Shown here: in pieces, positions 20,816 through 30,609 of the stretch | How positions within the stretch are numbered: the first letter of the stretch is position 1 | How the letters are laid out: the number at the start of each line of letters is the position of its first letter | Source: Cervus elaphus | Lineage: Eukaryota > Chordata > Mammalia > Artiodactyla > Cervidae | Length of the DNA: 64,000 bases | Direction of reading: 5' to 3' | NCBI RefSeq assembly: GCF_910594005.1 | Contig: NC_057818.1 | Span: 12,646,501 to 12,710,500 of the forward strand | Notes under the pieces: generated by a model | Told to the model about the DNA's origin: nothing | The model's input: the letters and a program-made list of their open reading frames with translations, nothing else | Database searches by the model: none | Position numbers and translations under genes: made by a program

Positions 20816-22316
20816 TATTTAAATAATATGTCTAAGGATTAGAAAACAAGAGTTCCTATAGGCATTCTGTTAATCTCTGTTAACTGCTTTTTTATAACTT
20901 TTCCAGGCTTCCCCCACCCCACCCCGGGCAATTCACATAAAAATGAAAATTGTATTTTTATGGAGATTGTATTTTTTTCCCTAAAAAAATATTTTCTGAA
21001 ATTGTTTTATCCTAAAAAATATTTTCTATTTCATGAAATGAGATGAAGAGGTTTGACAATTCCTTGGGGCTTGGGCTTAATAATAACAATTCACTCGCCG
21101 CCGTGCACCTGCCCGCTGTCCCCCTGATGGGAGAATGCGGTTTCAGTCTTGTGAGGTGGCGCTGCCCATGGCCCAGGGCTTGAGCTCCCAGAACCTTCCC
21201 TGGATGAGCTCATTCACCTCGCATAGGGCCCCTGAGGAGGGGGTGCTTTTGTGAACTCTGTCCTCGAAGCAGGAACTGAGGCTCAGAGAAATGGATTAAC
21301 CACCCCAAGGTCCAATAGATAAGATCTGGAACTATTTCTGTCTGACTCTTGAAGTTTCCTGGAAGATCAGTAGAGGGTGAGAATCTGGGGGAACAGATTA
21401 GAATATTAAAAAAATTGTTTATGTATGTATAACACACTATACATATAAATACATACATGTTCATGTATGCATATAAGTGATATTGCTTAATACTAAAAAA
21501 GATGTCACAAATGTAAAGCCAGGAGAGCAATCCTCTGCCATCCTTTTGTCGCTGGGTTCCATCCCCCTGGGGTTAGCTGCCAACTAGTGGACCGCCTGTC
21601 CCAGGACAGAGGTACACTGTCCTCTCTCTTTAATCCAGTCTCTACTGTGTGCTGCCAAACACCAACCACCTCCTCCCTGAATAATTTTCGCCCACAGGAG
21701 TGAGCTTTCAGGACGAAGCCTTATGCTTTTGGCTCCTGCAGACCTGCAGCCTCCCACCTCCCAAGGGGCTCCCGGCGTCTGAGCCCCGACTGCCGTGTGG
21801 GGTTGCCCAGTGTGGTCCTGGGCAGTGGTGTGGCCACAGCCCATCCATTTAGGATGAGGGTCAGGAAAGGGTCCCAGAGCATCCACAGAGCTGCATCCGT
21901 GTCCCAGCTGCACCTGGAACAGGTGTTCTGTTTGGGGCAAATCACATCACCTCTTAGAGCCTTGCTTCCCTTTCTGTAAGTGGGAGGAACCCTGGAGATC
22001 TCTCAGGGGGCTGCGGGGACTGGACGGGGTAAGATTACATAACGAATGGAGGCAGCGTTGGGGTGCGCTGGTGTGTGTGCCAGACACAGCCGCTGGCTCG
22101 GAGAGCTGAGCACTGGTACCCAGGGCAGGCGAGGGGCTGTCGGAAGCCTGGACTCACTCCCCAGGGCTGGGCTGTGACACCACCCGAGGCCACAGTGCCT
22201 CAGCCTTTCCCGGAGCTCCCATTCCAGTAGATCAGTGACCCTGGGGACACCCCAGGGGCTTCCCAGGCCAGCTCTGGTTCTTCCCCAGTTCTCAGAGGGG
22301 GTTTTTATACTGGTTT

Positions 22317-22403
22317 TCCCTCCCTTCCCCCTCCCTTTCTCTCTCTTTCTCCCTTTCTTCCTTCCTTCCTTTCTTTCTCTTTCTCCCTTCTTCCCCACCC
22401 CCC
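22317..22403 (+). repeat. Polypyrimidine (CT/CTTT) microsatellite
   Basis: About 87 bp that are almost entirely C and T, with CTTC and CTTT subrepeats. The opposite strand is polypurine. Confidence 0.9.
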
Positions 22404-22404
22404 G

Positions 22405-23130
22405 ACTTTTCATAGTAAGATTAGAGAAATTTCAAGAAATAGTGCAAATAGTTTTAAGAAACTACTATCACAGAAAATCCCACTGTGAACACTCTGGTGG
22501 TTTCCTTCCAGATTTTTTCCTATTTACACAGTAGCAGTTTATTTCTTAGTTTTCTTAATTAATTTTCCTGTTGGCTGTGCTGGGTCTCCGAGGGCTCACT
22601 CTAGTTTTGGAGATCCTTGGCTGCTCTCTAGTCATGGTGCACGGGCTTCTCCTTGTAGTGTCTTCTCTTGTTGCAGAGCACAGACTCTAGAGCACGTGGG
22701 CTTCAGTAGTTGCAGCTCACGGGCTCTAGAGCTCAGGCTCCATAGTGGTGCATGGGCTTAGTTGCTCCGTGTTACATGGAATCTTCCCAGACCAGGGGTC
22801 AAACCCGTGTCCCCTGCATTGGCAGGCAGATTCTTATCCACTGTGCCATCAGGGAACTCCCATGTGGTTTTGCTTTTGTTTCTACAGAGGAAGGGATCAG
22901 ACTGCCCGCATCGTTCTGTTAATTTTTTTTTCAGTCAACAATAGTTGTGAGTGTCTTCCCAACATTTCCCATGCCCGACATAGCCACACCATCATTTCCA
23001 TGGCTCCATGCTATTCTGTCACATGGACGGACCATCGTTTCTTTACCCAGTTGACTGACATCTGGGTTGGTTCCTTTTTTTTGTTGTTGTGAACAACACA
23101 GCAAAGAACATCTTTGCACAACCTGTGTGC
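22405..23130 (-). mobile_element. Old L1 tail split by a CHR-type SINE
   Basis: L1M-type tail on the minus strand at 22405-22555 (CACTGTGAACACTCTGGTGG, TTTCCTTCCAGATTTTTTCC) and 22862-23130 (ATGCTATTCTGTCACATGG, GAACAACACAGCAAAGAACA). The SINE at 22556-22861 lies between. Confidence 0.6.
22556..22861 (-). mobile_element. CHR-type long tRNA-derived SINE
   Basis: Minus-strand copy of the roughly 300-bp cetartiodactyl SINE: GGCTGTGCTGGGTCTCCG, TGGGCTTCAGTAGTTGCAGC, GTGTCCCCTGCATTGGCAGG, ending in the tRNA-like head at CCATCAGGGAACTCCC. Confidence 0.85.
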
Positions 23131-23269
23131 TTTCCCCACACTTTGCTTAGGTAACTTCCTGTTAGCAGCATAGCCACAGCCACCAAATTGACCTCTTTCT
23201 GTGATGCATGGCGTGTTTCTCTCCTGTTCAAGCCCTGCTGAGAAAAAAATCTCCGACTCTTACCAGGCA

Positions 23270-23730
23270 GTCACCCCACCCACTTCCCCACCCTCCTGGC
23301 ATAGCATCTGCCTCGTCACAACAGCACCCCTCACTGGCCTGCTCTCTTTCCTGGATACCTCAGGGCCTTTGCACCTGCTGGTACCCAACTCTGGGCCCTC
23401 CCAGCTCCTCTACCTCCCATGGCTGGACCTTCATGTTGTTCACATCTACACAAAAATGCCAGCTCCCCAAGGAGGCACCCTCCTGCTATGGGGTCTCCAT
23501 TCACCCTCCCCCCACCACACCCCCGATCTAATCTGATCCTCAGGACCCACCACTGTCTGCAATTACTCCTTACACCTATTTAGCGGTTGATCTCTCACCC
23601 CCAGACTGTAAGCTCCGTGAAGGTAAGAACCCCTTCACAGGTGTGGTTAACCCTGTGTCCCCAACACCCACCCCAATGCCCGTACATAGTAGGTGTTCAG
23701 TAAACAATGGTTGAATGACTGACAAAATGA
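23270..23730 (+). repeat. L2 LINE 3' end
   Basis: TCAGGGCCTTTGCACCTGCT, ACTGTAAGCTCCGTGAAGG and ACATAGTAGGTGTTCAGTAA ending in GAATGACTGA: an almost full L2 tail. Confidence 0.85.
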
Positions 23731-24906
23731 TGAGTTCAGCTATTTATTCAGAACCAGTTGTAGGATTTTTAATATCCTTTATGAAAATTGTTCAATATAT
23801 TTTGGGAACATCATCCAATACCTTTGGTGAAAATTGTTCAGAAATGTTGTGCTGGTTTACATTCCCTTGTGGGAGCTACAAACTAACCTAGAAAGAGTCA
23901 GAGGGCAAGATTTAGAAAAGGAGGTTGTCTTATAATTTATCAGGTCACACTTTTCCTAGCAGAACTGGAGCTTGGTAAATGCTTGAAGCATGGACCTTGC
24001 CTGAGCCAGTGGGAGGGACCCACCTGATGTCACGTGATACCCAGTTGGCCCGCTGTCTGATGTGTTGAGAAATAAACAGCCGGTGCAGCAGAGCTTGCTT
24101 GTGCCTTCCAGGTGGGGTGGTTGTTCAGTGGGGATGTCTGGTAGGAACATTAGGGTTCCTATCTGGATGACAGCCTGAGTGGCCCCTGTCCCTGGCTTGA
24201 TGGGGGCACCCCCTGTCCCATCCATAGAGTTTCAGAATCACAAACTCTGGTAATTGTCCCCAGCACGTGTAATAGCCGAAGGCATGTGGCTCTGAGTGAT
24301 TCTCCCAGACGATTCACTTGGGCAGAGAATCCAGGAAAGTCTTGCCCAGAGGCCTGAGGAGGGCCCTGAAATCTGAGCTTCTGAGAGAACTGCAGGGCAG
24401 CCAGAGTCACTGCAGCCCCCTCCACAGCGTCCACCCTCTGCCTCCGCGGTCCATGGGGGCTTATGGCACCAATATTCTGCTGTTTCTGGGCTCTGGACTG
24501 TCCCCACCGCCCCCTCTTGCCAAGGGCTCCCATCTGATACACATTTCCAGAAGACCCAGCTCAACCAAAAAAAAAAAAAGAATGGTAATTACCTTAAAAA
24601 AAAAAAATCCACCTGAAGAGCTGTGCTGGAGACATGTGGGTTAACAGGCCACTTCGTGCATAGTTGAGGGGCTTGTGAATCATGGTAACCTTCCTGAAAC
24701 ACAATTCAGCAGGTTGCCCACATCACCAGTGGGCACATCCTCTGATATAGTAATTCCACTCCTAGGAGCTTATCCTTGGGTGCCCTCCTATAGATATAGG
24801 CAGCCCCATGGACCAGGTTGTTCTCTGTAGCATTGTTTGCAAAAGCAAAACATTAGAAATGGCTAAATATCCATCCTCAGGGCCCAGTGAACTATATGAT
24901 AATAGC

Positions 24907-25114
24907 GTGGCACAGTGGTAAAAAGCATCTGCCTGCCAGTGCCGGAGCCAGAGGAGACACGGGTTTGACTCCTGGGTCAGGAAGATCCCCTGGAGGAGGG
25001 CATGGCAACCCACTCCAGTATTCTTACCTGGAAAATCCCATGGACAAGGGAGCCTGGTGGGCTACAGTCCATGGGGTCGCAAAGAGTCAGACATGACTTA
25101 GCGACTGAGTACAC
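24907..25114 (+). mobile_element. Bov-tA SINE nested in L1
   Basis: Plus-strand SINE with a shortened, diverged tRNA head (GTGGCACAGTGGTAAAAAGC) and a typical Bov-A body. AATAGC at 24901-24906 and 25115-25120 is the probable target-site duplication. Confidence 0.85.
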
Positions 25115-25387
25115 AATAGCTTCCTACAAGAGAATACTATGCAGCTGGATCAAAAGCACGAGGAAGCTGTTTTTGTACAGGGAGCCAATGGCTGTAAAAG
25201 GGACAAAAACAAATGTTGACAGGATGTGGAGAAGCTGGAAGATGCTTGCGTGTCACTGGTGGGAATGGAAAACAGTGCAGCTGCTTTGGAAAATAGTCTG
25301 GCAGGTTTTTTAAAAGTTGAACATACATTTAACATACGACCTAGTAATTCCACTCCTAGGTATATAACCACAAGGAGTTGAAAGCAT

Positions 25388-25663
25388 GCTGCTGCCGCTG
25401 CTAAGTCGCTTCAGTTGTGTCCGACTCTGTGCGACCCCATAGACGGCAGCCCACCAGGCTCCCCCATCCCTGGGATTCTCCAGGCAAGAACACTGGAGTG
25501 GGTTGCCATTTCCTTCTCCAATGCATGAAAGTGAAAAGTGAAAGTGAAGTCACTCAGTCGTGTCCAACTCTTAGCGACCCTGTGGACTGCAGCCCACTAG
25601 GCTCCTCCGTCCATGGGATTTTCCAGGCAAGAACACTGGAGTGGGGTGCCATTGCCTTCTCTG
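25388..25663 (-). mobile_element. Bov-A2 SINE with 11-bp target-site duplication
   Basis: Two Bov-A units in tandem on the minus strand (CTGGGATTCTCCAGGCAAGA and CATGGGATTTTCCAGGCAAG), joined by the AAAGTGAAAAGTGAAAGTGA linker. GTTGAAAGCAT flanks it at 25377-25387 and 25664-25674. Confidence 0.95.
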
Positions 25664-25857
25664 GTTGAAAGCATACATTCACACAAAAACCTGTATGCAA
25701 ATGTTCATCGCAGCATCATTTATATTGGCCAAAAATGGAAGAAATCTAAAGTCCATCAACTGAGGAAGGGATTAATGGTGTGTGATCTACCCACATGATG
25801 GAATATCACCTGGTAAGAAAAGTAATGAAGTGCTGAACACGCTACAACACGTTGCTG

Positions 25858-26160
25858 TTTTGTTGTTTAGTCACTAAGTCGTGTCCGACTCTTTTCCACC
25901 CCACGGACTGCAGCTTCCCTGTCCACCGTCTCCCAGAGCTTGCTCAAACTCATGTCCATTGAGTCAGTGTTGCCATCCAACCATCTCATCCTCTGTCATC
26001 CCCTTCTCCTCATGCCAATTTTTCCCAATGTCAAGAGTCTTTTCCAGTAAGTCAGCTCTTCACATCAGGTGGCCAAAGTACTGGAGCTTCAGCTTCAGCA
26101 ACAGTCCTTCTCATGAATATTCAGGGTTGATTTATTTCAGGATCGACTGGTTCTCCTTTA
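25858..26160 (-). mobile_element. BovB 3' end fragment nested in L1
   Basis: Minus-strand BovB tail and ORF C-terminus: GTCGTGTCCGACTCTTTTCC, TTGCCATCCAACCATCTCAT, AGTACTGGAGCTTCAGCTTC. The flanking L1 bases TACAACACG (about 25849) and CACAACATG (26215) may be a diverged target-site duplication. A fold-back segment (26179-26213) lies between the BovB 5' end and the right flank. Confidence 0.85.
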
Positions 26161-26178
26161 GGGATGATTGGCTTTCTG

Positions 26179-26264
26179 TGATTGGCTTCTGTTCTGAGCG
26201 TGATGTTTTGAGGCCACAACATGGGTGAACCTCAAAACACCATGCCCAGAACAGAAGCCAATCA
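26179..26264. repeat. 35-bp inverted repeat with 16-nt spacer at a BovB 5' junction
   Basis: 26179-26213 is the reverse complement of 26230-26264 with three mismatches, all G/A transitions. The right arm belongs to the interrupted L1; the left arm is extra DNA next to the BovB 5' end. Confidence 0.9.
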
Positions 26265-26682
26265 TAGAATGTCACACACTGTGTGATTCCATTGACATGA
26301 GAGGTCCAGAAGAGGCAGGTCCATAGGAACAGAACTGGCCAGGGGAACTGACCGTAAATGGGCCCCAGAGACCTAGGGATGACTGTAATGACCTGGACTG
26401 TGGATATGATTGCATAGCCCCCCAAAATCACTAAAAGTCACTGAATTGTCCACTTCAAAAGTGTGAATTTCATGGCATGTTGTATCTCAACGAAGCTGGG
26501 TTTGTTTGTTTGTTTTGAAAAAAGGATTTAGCTCCCATCTTGAGAGAGTGGTTTTTTTCTGGCTGTGTGACTTGTAGAAACTGACTTTCTCCTTGCTTTC
26601 ATACTCTTGCCTGAAAAATAGGGATACGAATGGCTCCACTGTGGGAGGGAGGTAAAGGCAGATAGAAAATGCTTCCTTTACA

Positions 26683-26914
26683 ATTCAGTTCATTTCAGTT
26701 CAGTTGCTCAGTCGTGTCTGACTCTTTGCGACCCCATGGACTGCAGCATGCCAGGCTTCCCTGTCCATTACCAACTCCCAGAGCTTGCTCAAACTCATGT
26801 CCATCAAGTCGGTGATGCCATCCAACCATCTCATCCTCTGTCGTCCCCTTCTCCTCCTGCCTTCAATCTTTCCCAGCATCAGGGTCTTTTCCAGTGAGTC
26901 AGTTCTTCACATCA
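26683..26914 (-). mobile_element. BovB 3' end fragment
   Basis: Minus-strand BovB tail: TCATTTCAGTTCAGTTGCTC, GACTGCAGCATGCCAGGC, GTCGGTGATGCCATCCAACC and the GTCTTTTCCAGTGAGTCAG block. It abuts a Bov-tA. Confidence 0.9.
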
Positions 26915-27110
26915 GGGCTTCCCTTGTGGCTCAGCTGGTAAAGAATCCCCCTGCAATGCGGGAGACCTGGGTTTGATCCCTGGGTTGGGAAGATCCCCTG
27001 GAGAAGGGAAAGGCTACCCACTTCAGTATTCTGGCCTGGAGAATTTCAGGGACTGTATAGTCCATGGGGTCACAAAGATTTGGACATGACTGAGCAACTT
27101 TCTCTACACT
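26915..27110 (+). mobile_element. Bov-tA SINE
   Basis: Plus-strand copy: GGGCTTCCCTTGTGGCTCAG head, GGTTTGATCCCTGGGTTGGG B-box region, Bov-A body ending in GACATGACTGAGCAACTTTC. Directly adjacent to the BovB fragment. Confidence 0.92.
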
Positions 27111-27524
27111 TCTATACAATATCCAAGCCCAATTGTGCTGCCTCTTTTAGTAACTGGAACACATGTACTACTGTTTTAACACCACCCTATTAATCAGTCA
27201 AGCAGGTGGTTTCTCTTTGGGTTGACAGGTGGTAGCAAAAACCAGGCAGAAGTCCTGGAGGCTGAGTTGCATTCAGACAGGGGCCAGCAAATTCCAAGTT
27301 AACAGAAATACCTTAACAATCCAGATCTCGATTCAGACCCAGGCATGTCTGCAGAGGCAGAGGCAGGCTGCTCCTGGCCGGGGCGGGCCCTGTTCCTGAA
27401 GCTTTAGGAAGCATCTCTTGGCCACACTGCTTCCACTGAGGGGACCTGGGGACACCCAGCTCCCCCACCCCCAGCTCAATCCCTGCAGAACTTTTGGTAA
27501 CATGCGCTCTTCCTTCTTTTTCAG

Positions 27525-27579
27525 CTTGAGGACCCCTAGAGACGGAAAGGCCTTCCGCATCTTTGCTGTCAGGCAGTGA
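27525..27579 (+). CDS. CRISPLD2: CRISPLD2 last coding exon (C-terminus and stop)
   Basis: The exon begins after TTCTTTTTCAG with one base completing a serine. It encodes LRTPRDGKAFRIFAVRQ and the TGA stop at 27577-27579. The F-R-I-F-A-V strand closes the LCCL2 fold. The ending AVRQ is typical of CRISPLD2; the paralogue CRISPLD1 has a shorter, different tail. There is no transmembrane segment or GPI signal after LCCL2, consistent with a secreted protein. The exon continues into the 3' UTR without another intron. Confidence 0.95.
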
Positions 27580-27647
27580 ACTTGCAGGGCTGGGGAGAAG
27601 GGCACGTCATCAAGACGGCTTCAGGGGTTCGCTTTTTATTTTGTCAT

Positions 27648-27680
27648 GGGGGTGGGGTGGGGTGGGCCGGGGATGTGGGG
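27648..27680 (+). promoter_or_regulatory. CRISPLD2: RNA G-quadruplex candidate just after the CRISPLD2 stop
   Basis: Six G-runs (5, 4, 4, 3, 4 and 4 Gs) separated by T, T, T, CC and ATGT, on the sense strand, 68 nt after the stop codon. Loops of one to four bases predict a very stable quadruplex in the mRNA. Confidence 0.7.
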
Positions 27681-28757
27681 AGTCAGGAAGCTTCCTTTGA
27701 TTGGTGTCCAGCGTCCCGTCTGCCGTGCCTTGGTCTCAGCTCCTCGCGCCGGGAAGAGAGAGCATCCCTGGGGTCCTGAGCAGACAGCCAGTGATCATCC
27801 TGCTGAGGCCTGGAGGTCTCCCCATGGAGGTGTCCTTCTTGATGGAGAGATGATTCCAACTGGAGGAGAGAATGAAGGATTCGGAGCTGACACCGCAAGG
27901 CGTTGGGGCCATGGGAAGAGGCGCACGGAGAACGCTCGGGGGGCAGGGGAGTTTCAGGGATGGAGTAGAGGTAGCTATTTAAAACATTCAGAAACACAGT
28001 CTGTCCCTACTAATGGTGAAAAATGGGATTAATGTTTGCTGGTCAGACAAACTGGCTGGGCCGTGGGACTCTGCCTTGGCGCCGGTCCTGCTCCCGTCCT
28101 GCTGCGTGCAGGCTGGTTCTATACACAGCAGTGCTGGCTGACTTCGAGTTCAGCCCTAACTCCAGAGATGTGTCTTGTCTTGGTCCTTCCCTACGTCCAC
28201 GTGGCCTGTCTGTCTGCTGCCTCGACCTTTGGTCTCATTGAGGACTAACGAACCAGGACCCTTCCTTGATCCTCGCCTCGCTGCGGCTCACACCCCGCCC
28301 AAACTAGTTTTTGTGTCTCCCACCAGGGTCTTTGCTTAGCAAGTGATTCTGTATGAAGCCCAACTTTTAATTTCAACCCCTCGTTCTCTGTGGGTCCCAC
28401 CAAGGTGTCCAAAAACAGCCAAAGAAGGGCTGTTTAGTTGCTGCCTTTAAAAATGGCACTGAAGTGTGCAGATTCCCCATCCGTCAGATGACCTATTTTT
28501 CTGCACTGGAAGGAATGGCTTCATTCTTTAGTACATTCCTCGCCGAGGTTAGCAGCTCTGGAAGGAGACACAGCCAGTGGTTATGAAACCATCTTGTGGC
28601 ATAATAACAAGAGATGGTAACACACGCGGGGGGATTTCTCTTCCTGTTTTTGTGGAACGGTTCTTGTCAAATGTTGCTGAGGCTCCGAGGAGCATGGTGC
28701 TGTCTGGCTCCCATCGCCATATAAAACTTCATAAGCCTCGACCCGAACCCACAGTGA

Positions 28758-28763
28758 AATAAA
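28758..28763 (+). promoter_or_regulatory. CRISPLD2: Internal polyadenylation signal candidate
   Basis: AATAAA in GTGAAATAAAATACC, followed within 20-40 nt by T-rich sequence. Use would give a 3' UTR of about 1.2 kb. Confidence 0.45.
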
Positions 28764-29915
28764 ATACCCTTTTGTAAATAGCATTTCTTTGCAGAAGGTA
28801 AAATTCCACCTTCCACCACCAGACTGGCCAATAGATCACTTTCGTGAATGCTAGTTTCAAAGTTGATTCCACCCTCAATCAGCATATTTTGAAGGCAAAA
28901 GAGCTAGCAGAAAGTTAAAAGAAAAAACTAAGATGGTCTGGATGAGGAGCTCTACCTGGGGAACCAAGCTGGGGCTTCCTTTCAGCGTATCCCTAATTAG
29001 AGCAGAAACAGAAGGTAATACTATTCCCAGCTAGAGGGAGTTTGTAGAAGGAATGAAACTGTTAATTTAACCTTGACAGAGCTGAAATGAGCAGGACTGT
29101 TTTTGCTTTGCACACTGTGGGCTTGTTATAATTCATAAGTACCGACTGTCCGACTCCAAATGTCAGAGTGGAAGAATTTGGTCAGACTGTCAGATACTCA
29201 TCTTGTCCCTGCCAAAGATCTGAGTCCTTGGAAACTTCTGGATGTTAGTTAGGTATTACACTGTTGGACTTCTGCTTGTCACCAGGCTTTGGTGGCTGTG
29301 ACCACATCCAGACTCTGAGTTTGGGTTTTTAGAATTAGTGGCAGTCAAGGGGAATTTCAGTAGGTTTGCTTTTGAAGCATTCTGCCCGAGGGAGAATCTG
29401 AAACATCCAATAGGAGTGAACTCTATCATTTAAAAGTAAAACTCCCCTGTTCTTGAATGCTTCATTAACTGGCCCGTATAAAGGACTAGAAACTCTTTGC
29501 CCAGAGCCAGGTCTTGCTATCTTTTTCACTCTCACAAACATTTTGAAACTGGAACCATTTATCTTCCAGAAATGAACACAGGGCTTCAAAGTAGAAGCTC
29601 TCCTAATCAGGGACCCCTTTCTCATTTAGTGTGTTTAACAGTGCCTACAGCGCCTTCAGCCACCTCACCCATAAAAAGATGATAAATCTGGCCGACAGCG
29701 TTACCGGGACCCCCAAAATATAAAGTTTTGGTTTCCTTCCGGTTTTTCCCATCATGTTCTGATTTTTCATACTGTCTGTAGGCTCACTCAGCCCGCAGCT
29801 TACACGTGTGCTTTTTTCTATGAAAAATGATGTATTTTACTACTTCCTATGTACAAAAATTTATTGTAAATTTATGTGTGCTTCGCTTGAACAGGGACCA
29901 CATTGCTATCGTTTC

Positions 29916-29921
29916 AATAAA
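29916..29921 (+). promoter_or_regulatory. CRISPLD2: Main polyadenylation signal of CRISPLD2
   Basis: AATAAA in TTTCAATAAAACTGATTTG, followed by GTTTCTGGG and T-rich sequence. It is the last signal before Bov-A2 and minisatellite DNA begin. A second AATAAA at 29986-29991 is a possible weaker downstream alternative. Confidence 0.8.
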
Positions 29922-30018
29922 ACTGATTTGATTTCTAAAACGTTTCTGGGACTTATCTTTTATGACACACTTCAACCGTTTGTGTAATAAAACGTTTAAA
30001 AGTTCCTTCCAGGCTGCT

Positions 30019-30150
30019 TGGAGAAGGAAATGGCAACCCACTCCGGTGTTCTTGCCTGGAGAATCCCAGGGACATGGGAGCCTGGTGAGCTGCCGTCTAT
30101 GGGGTCCACAGAGTCGGACACGAGTGAAGCGCCTTAGAAGCAGCAGCAGG
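30019..30150 (+). mobile_element. Bov-A2-type SINE (single Bov-A unit)
   Basis: GAGAAGGAAATGGCAACCCA, GTTCTTGCCTGGAGAATCCC, TCTATGGGGTCCACAGAGTC and an AGCAGCAGCAG tail. CAGGCTG is repeated at both flanks. It lies about 80 bp past the CRISPLD2 cleavage site. Confidence 0.88.
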
Positions 30151-30262
30151 CTGGTTGTTTTTTCCCACGCCATCCTCCCCGGAACGCGGCACACGGGCGT
30201 GGAGGGCGTGGAGATGCTAATGACGGAAGGATTTCCATCTCCGATGTGAATGAAGCTTAAGT

Positions 30263-30511
30263 CACGTGGGGGCGTGCGCACATGGGGCGTGAGGACGTTG
30301 CGGCCTGCAGACGTGGGAGCGTGAAGGCATGTGTGCGTGCGGACGTGGGGCCTGCGGACGTGGGGGCGTGAGGACGTGGGGGCGTGAAGGCATGTGTGCG
30401 TGCGGACGTGGGGGCGTGAAGCCATGTGTGCGTGCGGACGTGGGAGCGTGAGGACGTGGGGGCGTGAAGGCACGTGTGTGTGCAGACGTGGGTGTGTGCG
30501 TGCTTGTGGGG
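30263..30511 (+). repeat. CpG-rich minisatellite in a 16-bp register
   Basis: Built from units close to GACGTGGGGGCGTGAG (16 bp) alternating with a double-length form that adds a GCATGTGTGCGTGCG-like second half. ACGTG occurs ten times in about 240 bp. Long open frames cross it on the minus strand in all three frames because the 16-bp units lack stops, not because it is coding. Confidence 0.93.
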
Positions 30512-30609
30512 CCGGGCTGGTGGGTTCCGGTCGGCCGGGCTGGGCTGCGACCTGAGGGGCTGCCTCTGACCACCTAGTCGCACGGCGTGGTGAGTACGAC
30601 AGCCTTACC

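Larger units (their letters stand above)
24690..26510 (+). mobile_element. Old L1 3' portion carrying three younger insertions
   Basis: Plus-strand L1 sequence is seen at 24690-24906, 25115-25387, 25664-25857 and 26214-26510. Landmarks are ATTCCACTCCTAGG (twice), GATGTGGAGAAGCTGG, CACTGGTGGGAATGGAAAAC, and CACTGAATTGTCCAC at the end. The repeat of the ATTCCACTCCTAGG landmark suggests two overlapping L1 copies joined near 25190. A Bov-tA, a Bov-A2 and a BovB fragment interrupt it. Confidence 0.75.
15829..27524 (+). other. CRISPLD2: CRISPLD2 last intron (11.7 kb)
   Basis: The largest intron in the window, rich in repeats (listed separately). Segments with nothing assignable include 15829-16255, 16600-17250 (apart from two kappaB-like sites), 18690-19660, 20820-22310 (AT-rich, with a tract of ATACAT-like repeats at 21415-21480), 23735-24685 and 27110-27524. 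Confidence 0.85.
232..29937 (+). other. CRISPLD2: CRISPLD2 gene, 3' half (seven coding exons plus 3' UTR)
   Basis: The coding exons are 232-298, 786-916, 2877-2920, 6215-6287, 9364-9439, 15695-15828 and 27525-27579. They total 580 bp, giving one carried-in base, 192 codons and a stop. Phases match at every junction and each exon has AG before it and GT after it where applicable. The product is the tandem-LCCL region of CRISPLD2, a secreted CAP-superfamily glycoprotein known to bind lipopolysaccharide and to act in lung and craniofacial development. The C-terminal end (KAFRIFAVRQ) and the stretch [17 protein letters not shown] identify CRISPLD2 rather than its paralogue CRISPLD1, which ends differently. 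Against a human protein of about 497 residues (from memory), the window covers roughly residues 306-497. The upstream exons, the CAP domain and the promoter are outside the window. The last intron (11.7 kb) is by far the largest. Confidence 0.94.
27580..29937 (+). other. CRISPLD2: CRISPLD2 3' untranslated region
   Basis: About 2.36 kb from the stop to the expected cleavage site 15-20 nt after AATAAA at 29916. It contains no interspersed repeat that I recognise, in contrast to the flanking intron and intergenic DNA. This supports retention as transcript sequence. Notable contents are a G-rich run at 27648-27680, an internal AATAAA at 28758 and ATTTA motifs near the end (29860-29875). The length is close to that expected for the family in mammals, from memory. 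Confidence 0.8.

Noticed and set aside
26915..26990. tRNA genes (here and in other SINE heads)
   Set aside because: A-box and B-box-like sequences belong to tRNA-derived Bov-tA and CHR SINEs; no intact cloverleaf gene was seen.
30263..30511. CRISPR-like array
   Set aside because: Units are contiguous 16-mers without unique spacers in a mammalian genome; it is a minisatellite.
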